This document shows positions 1-7,716 of a stretch of 23,043 nucleotides of DNA, one piece after another. Position numbers and translations under genes: made by a program. The stretch is from positions 1 to 23,043 of the forward strand of contig CAZZLQ010000039.1 of the NCBI GenBank assembly GCA_964655245.1, written 5' to 3'. This DNA comes from JBEIHI01 sp964655245 (GTDB taxonomy: Bacteria > Bdellovibrionota > UBA2394). The notes under the pieces are model-generated. The model had not been told where the DNA came from and did not search any database. It saw only the letters and a list, made by a program, of their open reading frames with translations. Each line of letters begins with the position of its first letter. The first letter of the stretch is position 1.

Positions 1-1198
1 CCTCGTTAGCAAAGGTCGCAACTGGAATCTTGAAAAGATTTCGAGTGGCCCCGTTTGAGAAGTTTCCTCGAATCGTTCCATCGCCCTCAATCTCAATACT
101 CTGAAGCTCCCCTTGAGTTCGACCATTTTGGGTTACAGACTTCAAAGTAGAGTCAGTCGCAGCGTATTGAGTCGTCGACGATCCTTCACCAAAGATTCCG
201 AAGTTATGATCAATCGGTGGATTACCCGCATTCACCGTTGAGCCCGCTCCGTTGTTCCAACGAATACCATCCGTTGTTCCGATGGCACCACCCGCAGGAA
301 TCGGCCGCTCACCGCCTGCAAGTGGAATCGTCACACCAGAGGCATCCACAGGCAAAGCGGCTAATCCCTGACCTGCTGAAGTATCTGAGTGCGCGACGAG
401 GGATCCGGCGGGATTGCCGTCGCTTCCATCACTAAAGGTCAATCGACCGCGGCCAATGATCACGGTTGCGTCCGAGGGCAATGCTGCCGCTAAAGCGTCG
501 GGATCTAGATTTGATGCAGCGGTCAAAGTTCTATAATCCCAAGTGTTGTCAGCTGATTTTCTGAAGTAAGTTGTGATCGATCGTGGGTTACCCAAAGAGT
601 CATAAATGGTTTGAGAGTAGCTGAAGTTCGAGCTTGAAGAGGCATCTTCAAAGCTGGAAAGATCCCAACCGGCCGCAGGAGTTGATGTATCTGAGTTGAG
701 ATTGAGAGCAAAAGCCACTTCATCAGTCGCTTCAGGGTTCGAGCTTACTGTTGAGAAGTTAATCGCGCTCAGGGTACCGGCTACTAACTCTTGAGATCCA
801 TTGGTCGTGATGGCATATCCTTGAAGTTGATAGCCACCAGCAGATGTCACCAAAAGGCCCTCACTGTTTTGTTGGAACATCCCGGCTCGAGTATAGAATT
901 GCTCTCCACTTGAGTTTTGCACAACAAAAAAGCCTTTGCCCTGAATCGCAAGGTCTGTGTTTCGAGTTGTGTTCTTCAAAGCACCTTGAGTGAAGTTAGA
1001 GCTTGTTCCCGCCAATCGTGATCCGAGACCGACCTCGGCTTCACCAATTCGCTGGGATAGCGCACTTTCAAACACCGGCACAGACGATTTGAATCCCGGT
1101 GTGGACATATTGGCAATGTTGTCGCCCGAAACGGACAACGCACTACCGTTGGTCACAATTCCTGAAATACCAGAAAAAAGTGATGAAATGACTGTCAT
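1..1198 (-). CDS. flgE: Flagellar hook protein FlgE (3' end outside window)
   Basis: This encodes the hook subunit exported by the flagellar type III system. The reading frame starts at the ATG at 1196-1198, behind a GGAGGG ribosome site eight bases upstream, and runs about 399 residues off the left edge without a stop. The N-terminus has the rod/hook signature (SGISGIVTNGSALSVSGDNIANMSTPGFKS), followed by the GALKNTTRNTDLAIQGKGFFVV block shared by FlgE, FlgF and FlgG. A long variable middle region follows. The last visible residues (GDGTIRGNFSNGATRNLFKIPVATFANE) are the start of the conserved C-terminal D1/D0 region, so only about 50-60 residues should be missing. It is the last visible gene of the cluster, after flgD and the TIGR02530 gene, as in Bacillus-type fla operons. 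The start lies just after a hairpin in the leader. Confidence 0.95.
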   Translation of the reverse strand, partial: MTVISSLFSGISGIVTNGSALSVSGDNIANMSTPGFKSSVPVFESALSQRIGEAEVGLGSRLAGTSSNFTQGALKNTTRNTDLAIQGKGFFVVQNSSGEQFYTRAGMFQQNSEGLLVTSAGGYQLQGYAITTNGSQELVAGTLSAINFSTVSSNPEATDEVAFALNLNSDTSTPAAGWDLSSFEDASSSSNFSYSQTIYDSLGNPRSITTYFRKSADNTWDYRTLTAASNLDPDALAAALPSDATVIIGRGRLTFSDGSDGNPAGSLVAHSDTSAGQGLAALPVDASGVTIPLAGGERPIPAGGAIGTTDGIRWNNGAGSTVNAGNPPIDHNFGIFGEGSSTTQYAATDSTLKSVTQNGRTQGELQSIEIEGDGTIRGNFSNGATRNLFKIPVATFANE

Positions 1199-1212
1199 AA
1201 GAATAACCCTCC

Positions 1213-1261
1213 AAATTTGAACGACGTCTCCCGTGAGGGTCCAACATCGTTGTTCAATTTT
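1213..1261 (-). repeat. Inverted repeat / hairpin in the flgE leader
   Basis: Two 14-base arms (1213-1226 and 1248-1261) are complementary at 12 of 14 positions. They enclose a smaller CCC/GGG hairpin (1230-1232 with 1237-1239). The structure fills the gap between the stop of the TIGR02530 gene and the flgE ribosome site. In the direction of transcription it is not followed by a T-run, so a simple terminator is unlikely. An mRNA-stability or translation-control element for hook protein is possible, but that is inference. Confidence 0.55.
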
Positions 1262-1639
1262 TTAAACCAACATTGTTGAATCAATATTGGTAAATACTTG
1301 TTCCTTCATTTGTTCCTTCGCCAACGCTGTGACGACAGTTTTTGAAGGAACGTTCACAATAAAAGCCAGCTCTCCCATGAGTACGAGCGAGTCGCGAGCT
1401 CCCTTTTTTTCCAACGAGCTCATCGCAGACTCAAGCTTCTGAATTTCGTCTCCAGAAAGATCGATGTTTCGTGACTGAAGCCTGCGTTCGGCATGCTTCG
1501 AAATCTGAACACCTGTCTTTTCCAGAATTTCATCAAAGCTTGGTCCCTTAACATCCGTGTTTCGCGACGGAACCTTGACGGCTCCAGGCTCGACACGCCT
1601 GATCTGGGAAAGCAAGATTGCTTCTGAAACCTTATCCAT
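1262..1639 (-). CDS. Flagellar operon protein, TIGR02530 family
   Basis: A 125-residue protein of the conserved flagellar operon family TIGR02530, usually found between flgD and flgE. Recognisable features are the central ISKHAERRLQSRNIDL motif, the VVTALAKE segment and the C-terminal VFTNIDSTMLV ending typical of the family. It has no signal peptide or membrane segment, so it should be cytoplasmic. Its biochemical role is not established to my knowledge. A link to hook assembly or export is suggested only by gene position. It starts five bases after the flgD stop, so it is probably coupled to flgD. Confidence 0.85.
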   Translation of the reverse strand: MDKVSEAILLSQIRRVEPGAVKVPSRNTDVKGPSFDEILEKTGVQISKHAERRLQSRNIDLSGDEIQKLESAMSSLEKKGARDSLVLMGELAFIVNVPSKTVVTALAKEQMKEQVFTNIDSTMLV

Positions 1640-1644
1640 GGCCT

Positions 1645-2292
1645 TTACTTAGCTCCTCGTGGTTCACGAATCTCAACAATCTGATTCGCTGCCATCTCAA
1701 CACCTGATTCCATGAGCATAACGGGGATGCTTCCATTGAAATTCACCCCTCTCACTTTTTCAAATGTAGAAATGCGAGAAGTAATCTCTCGACCGTCTGC
1801 CGTCTTGGCAGTGACGTAGACTTGATAGTTGCCTTGCTCGAATCCTTCGAGCTTGACTTCATTCAAGCCGAGACTTCCGCTTAGTCCATCCTGGAAATGC
1901 TTAACGCGGCCAGCCTCATCTCGAACCTCAACTTTGACTGACGTTGCAGGCTCCGAGAGTTCGTAGAAGATTGATTGAGGACCTTTGATTTTGTTGCCAT
2001 CCATGCGCACTTCTTTGCCAAGCAATGAGACGGCATTCGCAGCATTGCTTGCACCCGAAATGGTAATCAAATTGTCCATCTTGGATCCGAGATTGGTCAG
2101 CTGCTCAAGACTTGCGAATTGGCTGAGCTGAGCCGTAAACTCGGTTGAGTCCATCGGGTTAAGAGGATCTTGAGCGGAAAGCTGAGTCATGAGCATTCTC
2201 AAAAACTCTTCCTTCCCAAGCTCTTGTCCTGCTTTGACGGGAGGCGCACCTGTCGCCGTTGCGTTCTTTAAATCAACAACACTCGAAATCAT
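1645..2292 (-). CDS. flgD: Flagellar hook capping protein FlgD
   Basis: FlgD forms the scaffold cap at the tip of the growing hook and is needed for FlgE polymerisation. The 215-residue protein carries the family's N-terminal signature at about residues 26-70 (KEEFLRMLMTQLSAQDPLNPMDSTEF, then QLSQFASLEQLTNL). A hydrophilic linker and a C-terminal beta-rich region follow (about 85-210, including the Ig-like FlgD module). The ATG overlaps the fliK stop by four bases (ATGA), indicating translational coupling. Length and domain layout match typical FlgD. Confidence 0.95.
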   Translation of the reverse strand: MISSVVDLKNATATGAPPVKAGQELGKEEFLRMLMTQLSAQDPLNPMDSTEFTAQLSQFASLEQLTNLGSKMDNLITISGASNAANAVSLLGKEVRMDGNKIKGPQSIFYELSEPATSVKVEVRDEAGRVKHFQDGLSGSLGLNEVKLEGFEQGNYQVYVTAKTADGREITSRISTFEKVRGVNFNGSIPVMLMESGVEMAANQIVEIREPRGAK

Positions 2293-3545
2293 GCGGCCTC
2301 CTCACCCCATCCATCTAAGTCAAACTCTCGCTGAGCGTCCCGTTGTTGAGGGCGCTGTTGAGGATTTTCCTGTTGATGTCGGGATTGCTGTTGGTTTTGT
2401 CCGTCACGAGACTGTTCTGTGGAGTTACTTTGAAGCGTACTCACAGTCACTGTCTCAACTTTCAAACCAACGGCGTGTAGTTGCTGCTTAAGCTCATTGA
2501 CTTGGGAGCTCAATGCGCTTTGAGCTGATGCCTTCTCAGCGAACAAGTTCACCTTGACAGCATCGCCCTCAGTTAGAATCTCCACCTTGACCATTCCCAA
2601 ATGGGCAGGTCTCATCTGTAGATTCATTTCACCACCGGTCTTGGTTGTGACCAACTTCGAAACCAAGGGATCGAGGTCTCGAATCGACAGGGGCTTCTGA
2701 GGTGCAGACTCCTGATTGAACGCAATATTCAAATCAGATTTTCCAGAGAGCTTTGATTCCGCATCCACATTTCGGTGGATCCAGAGCTCGGCTGCAAAAT
2801 CCTTGATCGACTGCGCCCTTTCAGTTGGCTGAGCCTCTTTCAGCTCCGAAGGAGCTTCCAGAAGAGCAGCGTCCTGCTCATCAGCACTGACACTTAATGT
2901 TTGATCAATGACTTCAGTCATTTCGGAAGGAATTTCAACGCCGGCATCCTTGCCATCCATCAAAAGACCCTCTTTCATCTGTCCCGACTTCATTGACTCT
3001 GGTTTTATTCCCTGACCGCTTGCACTCAAGTTTGGATCTTGGATCTGATCCTGAGCTGCGATCATCTCATTCACAGGCAACGCCAGAAGCACCAATGCAT
3101 CGGTGGTTTCATCCACCTTCGCATCGAATGATCCAGGATTAGCCTGTCCTTCATTTATTACATTTTCTTCATCAGAGACTTCCCTTGAGCCTTGCACGAT
3201 CGCGACCTTCTGAGCATCTCCTTGAGACACCTCAGAGCCCTCGACCTCCGACTCTCGCAAATCCCTTTGCTTAGCGGGTTTGGCCTTCCGGACTGAATCA
3301 ACATCCTTGTTGCCAGCGGAAGAACTCTTCGAATCCATCGATCCTTGACGATCCAAAGAGTGGGTCGCCTGCTTGGAGTCAGCTCGAGGATCTTTTAACT
3401 GATCATCAAACGACTTCTCAAAGCTCACCTCATCCTTGAGGCTTGTGCTCTGAGCAGACGACTTCCCTGCGGGAACCCCTTTTGATAGGTCCATTCCCGA
3501 TGAAGAAGACGCAAGAAATGAGTCTAGGCGAATGTTAGTTCTCAT
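2289..3545 (-). CDS. fliK: Flagellar hook-length control protein FliK
   Basis: FliK is the exported molecular ruler that sets hook length and switches export specificity through FlhB. The 418-residue protein has a long, polar, low-complexity N-terminal two-thirds (about residues 1-285), as expected for the ruler region. The conserved C-terminal Flg_hook domain lies at about 290-375 and includes GGEMNLQMRPAHLGMVKVEI and a following ELKQQLHAVGLKVETV stretch. The tail is rich in Gln and Arg. The ATG at 3543-3545 has an AAGGAG site ten bases upstream. A nearer-looking ATG upstream reads straight into a stop (ATGAAATGA), so it is not the start. Confidence 0.92.
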   Translation of the reverse strand: MRTNIRLDSFLASSSSGMDLSKGVPAGKSSAQSTSLKDEVSFEKSFDDQLKDPRADSKQATHSLDRQGSMDSKSSSAGNKDVDSVRKAKPAKQRDLRESEVEGSEVSQGDAQKVAIVQGSREVSDEENVINEGQANPGSFDAKVDETTDALVLLALPVNEMIAAQDQIQDPNLSASGQGIKPESMKSGQMKEGLLMDGKDAGVEIPSEMTEVIDQTLSVSADEQDAALLEAPSELKEAQPTERAQSIKDFAAELWIHRNVDAESKLSGKSDLNIAFNQESAPQKPLSIRDLDPLVSKLVTTKTGGEMNLQMRPAHLGMVKVEILTEGDAVKVNLFAEKASAQSALSSQVNELKQQLHAVGLKVETVTVSTLQSNSTEQSRDGQNQQQSRHQQENPQQRPQQRDAQREFDLDGWGEEAA

Positions 3546-3572
3546 TTCATTCTTTCTCCTTGTTTACATTCC

Positions 3573-3595
3573 CGAGCATTCACCATGAACGCTCG
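3573..3595 (-). repeat. Perfectly paired hairpin upstream of fliK
   Basis: On the transcribed strand, CGAGCGTTCA-TGG-TGAATGCTCG forms a ten-pair stem (one G-U) with a three-base loop. It lies 28 bases before the fliK start, in the 79-base gap after the motE-like gene, the largest gap within the cluster downstream of the regulatory genes. No T-run follows. It could stabilise or process the polycistronic mRNA, or partly terminate it. The role is inferred. Confidence 0.55.
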
Positions 3596-3624
3596 TGGAA
3601 ACTCGCCCATCACGTCACACATTC

Positions 3625-4254
3625 TCAGTTACTCCCTCCACCTGGAGTTTTATCAGCTGAGATTTTTAGTCTTGCGAAACCTTGAGTTAACTTGGCAGCT
3701 CGAGCTGCAGGAATGAGAGCCAGGACGCTGCCAGCCTTCTTTGTATCCATACGATCCAAAATTTTGATCGCCATATCATCGGACACATCCTTCAGAAGAG
3801 GAGCTGCTTGCTCTGCATCCATGGACTCATAAAACTTGGCGAGCTTTTTAAGCTTTGCCTCTTCCCGCTGATCCTTTTGGCTCATGAATTCGGCAATTTG
3901 ATTACGAGCTGCTTCAACTTTGACTAAGTGCTCAGAGACTTGCTGCTTGAGTGACTCTACGTATTTCTTCTCAGTCTCAATATCCTGATCAAGCTCCGCT
4001 GATTTCTTCACTAAAACCGATTTCAGAGCTTCCACCTCAGCACGGGTGTAAACTTCTTTTTCAGGAAAGATCCCCTGTGCAGGAGCAGATGGCGCAGCAG
4101 CAGGAGCTGGCGACTCAGAACCCGCAGAAGCTGCCGGTGCGGCAGGTGCAGCCTCCTGAGCCTCAAGACTCTGAATGAGTATCGCCGCCAGAGGCAAAGC
4201 GATGAGCCAATTCATCAATCTGCTTGTTTTCTTCTTTTCGTTTGTCTTCAACAT
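3625..4254 (-). CDS. MotE/YlxF-like flagellar protein
   Basis: A 209-residue exported or membrane-anchored protein resembling MotE (COG3334) and Bacillus YlxF, which occupies the same place between fliJ and fliK. It has a Lys-rich N-terminus and a hydrophobic segment (about residues 14-30, WLIALPLAAILIQSL). An Ala/Pro-rich linker (34-60), a coiled-coil (about 67-138) and a C-terminal MgtE-N/FliG-like module (about 140-195, FYESMDAEQAAPLLKDV and AIKILDRMDTKKAGSVL) follow. In rhizobia MotE acts on the periplasmic motor protein MotC; the role here is unknown. I prefer the ATG at 4252-4254. A TTG at 4263 and an ATG at 4215 are alternatives. All three overlap fliJ out of frame by 53-101 bases, so the signal segment is encoded inside fliJ. 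Confidence 0.8.
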   Translation of the reverse strand: MLKTNEKKKTSRLMNWLIALPLAAILIQSLEAQEAAPAAPAASAGSESPAPAAAPSAPAQGIFPEKEVYTRAEVEALKSVLVKKSAELDQDIETEKKYVESLKQQVSEHLVKVEAARNQIAEFMSQKDQREEAKLKKLAKFYESMDAEQAAPLLKDVSDDMAIKILDRMDTKKAGSVLALIPAARAAKLTQGFARLKISADKTPGGGSN

Positions 4255-4624
4255 AATTCTCAAAATCCCTTTCCCTAACCTTCTCCATCACCTTTCGAGC
4301 CTTTTCACGCTCGATGAGCTTTTCTCGCTCCTCACGAACCTTTGCCTCAGCTTCTCGTAGAGCAATCATCTTTCGCCTGTGCTCTCGCTTCAGCTCCTCT
4401 CGGTACATCACCGAAAGCTCCATCATCTGTGCGGGGATTTGTCCCCTGCCCGCTAAGGACTGCAAGCGCTCGACCTCTAGCCGATTTATTTTTTTGATGG
4501 ATTCAATCTCTTCTTCGATTTGCCGCACTCTCATCTGGGCTTCTGCCAAAATTCGAGCCTGTCTTTCCATCTCGATCTTTCGGACCTTAGCTACAGATTG
4601 AAACCTAAATGCAAATCGCTTCAC
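4163..4624 (-). CDS. fliJ: Flagellar export protein FliJ
   Basis: FliJ is the coiled-coil central stalk of the export ATPase, linking the FliI hexamer to FlhA and cycling chaperones. The 153-residue, highly charged, almost wholly helical sequence (starting KRFAFRFQSVAKVRKIEMERQA) has the usual length and N-terminal pattern of the family. The start is a GTG that shares bases with the fliI TGA stop (GTGA), a coupled junction. The last 50-100 bases of the gene also encode the N-terminus of the MotE-like protein in another frame. Confidence 0.9.
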   Translation of the reverse strand: MKRFAFRFQSVAKVRKIEMERQARILAEAQMRVRQIEEEIESIKKINRLEVERLQSLAGRGQIPAQMMELSVMYREELKREHRRKMIALREAEAKVREEREKLIEREKARKVMEKVRERDFENYVEDKRKEENKQIDELAHRFASGGDTHSES

Positions 4625-5976
4625 CTTCTAGCCTTCCCCCCCGCTGCTTGTTGATTAGACTGTGCAAAAATAGCTTTCATCGACTCGACGCACTGTTTGA
4701 GATCGATTTTCTCTCCAATAGACTGACGCAGAAATGCGCGCACGGGCTCGATATAGGATATGGCCTCATCAATTTGAGGATTCGATCCTTTGGCATAAGC
4801 ACCAATGTTAATAAGATCTTCGGCCTCCGTGTAATAAGCCATGATGGACTTGATCTTTGAGGCAAACTCTCGGTGCTCAGGAGCCGTCACATCCCCCATC
4901 ACCCGACTTGCTGAGTTTGACACATCGATCGCAGGGAAGTGATTCTTAGCAGCCAGCTTTCTTGAAAGAACAATGTGGCCGTCCACAATGGATCGAACTG
5001 TATCCCCAATTGGATCGTTAATATCATCTGCCTCAATCAAAACTGTATAAATTCCTGTGATTGAGCCTTTCGAAGACGAGTTACCAGCTCGCTCAAATAT
5101 TTTCGGCAAAGTAGAGAATACGGAGGGCGGATAGCCCTTGGTCGTTGGAGGCTCGCCCGCCGACAACCCGATCTCTCGCTGAGCCATTGAGAACCGAGTG
5201 ATCGAGTCCATCATCAGCAAGACATTGGCGTCTCTCTTTCTGAAATATTCAGCAATAGTTGCTGCTACGAAAGCGCACCGCATTCTGAGAACAGGAGACA
5301 AATCACTTGTTGCAACAATCACAATAGAGCGCGCAAGACCCTCTTTGCCCAAATCTCGTTCAATAAACTCGCGAACTTCTCTTCCCCGCTCACCAATCAT
5401 GGCGATTACGTTGATATCTGCCTTGGTGTTTTTGGCCATCATTCCAAGGAGAACTGATTTACCAACACCCGATCCTGACATAATGCCGACCCGCTGACCT
5501 TTTCCAACGGTGATCAAGCCATTGATCGCCTTCACACCAATATCGAGGGGCTCTCGAATTCGAGTGCGATGCATGGGGTTGAGAGGGTTGGTATAGATCG
5601 AAAATTCCTTCTCCGCCTCAATAGGGCCTAAATCGTCTAAGGGCTCTCCAAGTGGGGTAATCACTCGGCCCAAAAGATTTTCGCTAATGTTAATGGTGGC
5701 AGAATGTCGATGGAACTCAATGACACTACCAAGACCAACGCCTTGGAGTTCACCGTAGGACATGAGCAATACTTTTTCTCCACGAAATCCTACAACCTCA
5801 GCAAAAAAACTTCGCGTGCCATCAAGCGAATAGACCCGATAGATCGCACCAACACTGGAGCCCGGGCAGAAACCTTCAATCAACATGCCTGATACATTCG
5901 TGACCTGTCCGCGCACTGAAACGGGACTGATCGCTTCAATCAGAGGAAAATACTGCTGAAGGTTGAGGCGAGACAT
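4621..5976 (-). CDS. fliI: Flagellum-specific ATPase FliI
   Basis: FliI is the F1-beta-like ATPase that energises loading and unfolding of flagellar export substrates in the cytoplasm. In the 451-residue protein the N-terminal beta-barrel spans about 1-95. The Walker A motif is SGSGVGKS at 167-174, with GERGREV at 196-202 and Walker B VLLMMDS at about 252-258. The family-specific QREIGLSAGEPPTTKGYPPSVF stretch follows at about 266-287. All catalytic motifs are intact. The ATG overlaps the fliH stop by one base (TAATG), so it is coupled to fliH, its regulator. Confidence 0.97.
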   Translation of the reverse strand: MSRLNLQQYFPLIEAISPVSVRGQVTNVSGMLIEGFCPGSSVGAIYRVYSLDGTRSFFAEVVGFRGEKVLLMSYGELQGVGLGSVIEFHRHSATINISENLLGRVITPLGEPLDDLGPIEAEKEFSIYTNPLNPMHRTRIREPLDIGVKAINGLITVGKGQRVGIMSGSGVGKSVLLGMMAKNTKADINVIAMIGERGREVREFIERDLGKEGLARSIVIVATSDLSPVLRMRCAFVAATIAEYFRKRDANVLLMMDSITRFSMAQREIGLSAGEPPTTKGYPPSVFSTLPKIFERAGNSSSKGSITGIYTVLIEADDINDPIGDTVRSIVDGHIVLSRKLAAKNHFPAIDVSNSASRVMGDVTAPEHREFASKIKSIMAYYTEAEDLINIGAYAKGSNPQIDEAISYIEPVRAFLRQSIGEKIDLKQCVESMKAIFAQSNQQAAGGKARR

Positions 5977-6659
5977 TACTTGGGATCTCCCTCTTTGTTG
6001 ACGTCCTCACCCAAATGCTTGGCCTGGACCACTTCGCGCATCATTTGATCAATCATGGAGTCAACACTGACGTCCACCTGCAGGGTCTCCGTTTTGATAA
6101 ACGCTGCTCCCTGTCGGATCTTGGCATCCTGAGTAAATCGTATCTCAGCAACATCCGAAAATTTCTTCAAAAAATCTTCTTTAGCCGCAGAAAAAATCTG
6201 CATATCTGATGGATTCAGAAAAACGTTAATTTTCTTCTCTTTCTCAATGGCGCCAAACGATTGCTCAACCATACTTTTGAGAAGCTCTGGAGCCAAAGTG
6301 AGCTCTTTCGAAATTACTTTTTTAGCAAGCAACCGAACAAACTCGATGACTTCTTCTTCGGCCTCTTTAAACAACTCGCGTCGAAAAACCGAAATCTCAT
6401 CGAGTACCCCCTCAAGACTTTGAAGACCTTGATTGACAGTCCCGAGCATTTTTTTCTCAGATTCCCGCTGGCCCTCGATGCGACCTGCCGCTTTAGCCTG
6501 ATCGACAAGTACGGAAACTTCCGACTCATCCATTGCACCTTGAACTTTACCAAGAGAAAAGGACTTCCCCTGAAAGCTCTCAGCCTTTCCAACATTGGCA
6601 GCAGTCACGAGTTTAAACTCTCGGACTTCGGGATTTCCCGATTTAACAATTCTAGACAA
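5976..6659 (-). CDS. fliH: Flagellar assembly protein FliH
   Basis: FliH is the stator-like negative regulator that binds FliI and tethers it to the C-ring. The protein (227 residues from the preferred start) has a charged N-terminus, a helical middle (about 80-125, including EEEVIEFVRLLAKKVISKELTL) and a C-terminal ATP-synthase-delta-like region (about 130-215). I chose the TTG at 6657-6659 because AGGAG lies seven bases upstream. The longer GTG start at 6678-6680 has no visible ribosome site and would overlap fliG by 29 bases. The preferred start overlaps the fliG stop by eight bases. Confidence 0.88.
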   Translation of the reverse strand: MSRIVKSGNPEVREFKLVTAANVGKAESFQGKSFSLGKVQGAMDESEVSVLVDQAKAAGRIEGQRESEKKMLGTVNQGLQSLEGVLDEISVFRRELFKEAEEEVIEFVRLLAKKVISKELTLAPELLKSMVEQSFGAIEKEKKINVFLNPSDMQIFSAAKEDFLKKFSDVAEIRFTQDAKIRQGAAFIKTETLQVDVSVDSMIDQMMREVVQAKHLGEDVNKEGDPK

Positions 6660-7713
6660 CGACGTTCTCCTCTCCGTCACCGGCGATCACGATCTTGCCT
6701 TCGCTGATCAGTCGATCAACGACCTTCAAAATATTGCCTTGCGCCTTTTCAACATCAGAGACTTTTACAGGTCCCATGACCTCAAGATCCTCTTTCAGCA
6801 TCTTCGCCGCCCGCTCAGACATATTCGCGAAGATCTTGTTCTTGAGATTGTCAGTACAGACTTTGAGCGAGAGCGTAAGCTCCGCAGTATCGATGCTCTT
6901 AAGAATCTCCTGGATTCCTCGATCGTCAATCTTAATAATATCTTCGAAAACAAACATTCTCTGTTTAATCGACTCAGCGAGTTCCGCATTCGCAGATCCA
7001 ATAGACTCTAGGATCGAGTTCGTTGTCCTCTTATCAAGCTTGTTCAAAGCGTCGGCAACGTAAGGAACGCCACCCATCTTGTGCTTAGTCACAGAACCCA
7101 ATCCCTTGAGCGCATCCTTGACAGCGTCTTCAACATCGCTGAGCGCTTCTGGAGTGATGTCCTCAAGGAATGCGATCCGCATCACAACATCGGAGCGTAC
7201 GTCCTCAGGAAGAAGCTTAATCACGAGGCCCACCTTTTCAGGTCCCAAGTGAGACAAAAGAAGGGCAATGGTCTGAGGATGCTCGTTCGCAAGAAAGTTT
7301 GCCAGCGTCTTGGGATCATAGGTTCCAAGATTCTTAAGAGCATTATCCTTAAACGAAGTCAGACTGCTCAGGATCTCCTTCGCTCGGCGCTCATCAAGAG
7401 TATCGGCCAAAAGTGCCTTGATCTCACCAGAGGTCGCTGTCAATGCACCACCGGAAGCCATTCGCTTGAGAAACTCATTCAAAATGTTTGTGGTCGTATC
7501 CTGGTGAATCACGCCCAACTCAAACATCGCATCGGAGATTTTCTTCACCTCAAAGTCTTCAAGCTTCTTGAAAATCTCTTTCGAAAGCTCTTTGTCAATC
7601 GCAAGCATCAAAGCAGCAGCCTTTTGAACTCCGCTCAAGCGAAGTCTAGAGACTGCGGCACCTTTGGCCTGACCGCCCTTCTCGGCTTCCTTCATTTCAA
7701 CTTCTGTTGCCAT
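6652..7713 (-). CDS. fliG: Flagellar motor switch protein FliG
   Basis: FliG is the rotor protein on the MS ring that interacts with the stator to make torque and switches direction. The 353-residue protein has a charged N-terminal extension of about 22 residues. The FliF-binding N-domain, the EHPQTIA motif (144-150) of the middle domain, and a complete C-terminal torque domain (about 240-345) follow. The torque domain includes FEDIIKIDDRGIQEILKSID and ANMSERAAKMLKEDLEVMGPVKVSDVE, with the charged residues expected for stator contact. The ATG follows the fliF stop by three bases. Confidence 0.97.
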   Translation of the reverse strand: MATEVEMKEAEKGGQAKGAAVSRLRLSGVQKAAALMLAIDKELSKEIFKKLEDFEVKKISDAMFELGVIHQDTTTNILNEFLKRMASGGALTATSGEIKALLADTLDERRAKEILSSLTSFKDNALKNLGTYDPKTLANFLANEHPQTIALLLSHLGPEKVGLVIKLLPEDVRSDVVMRIAFLEDITPEALSDVEDAVKDALKGLGSVTKHKMGGVPYVADALNKLDKRTTNSILESIGSANAELAESIKQRMFVFEDIIKIDDRGIQEILKSIDTAELTLSLKVCTDNLKNKIFANMSERAAKMLKEDLEVMGPVKVSDVEKAQGNILKVVDRLISEGKIVIAGDGEENVVV

Positions 7714-7716
7714 GGC

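Noticed and set aside
1213..1261. Intrinsic terminator before flgE
   Set aside because: The T-run is on the plus-strand side of the hairpin. In the transcribed (minus) direction the stem is followed by a ribosome site, not by T residues.
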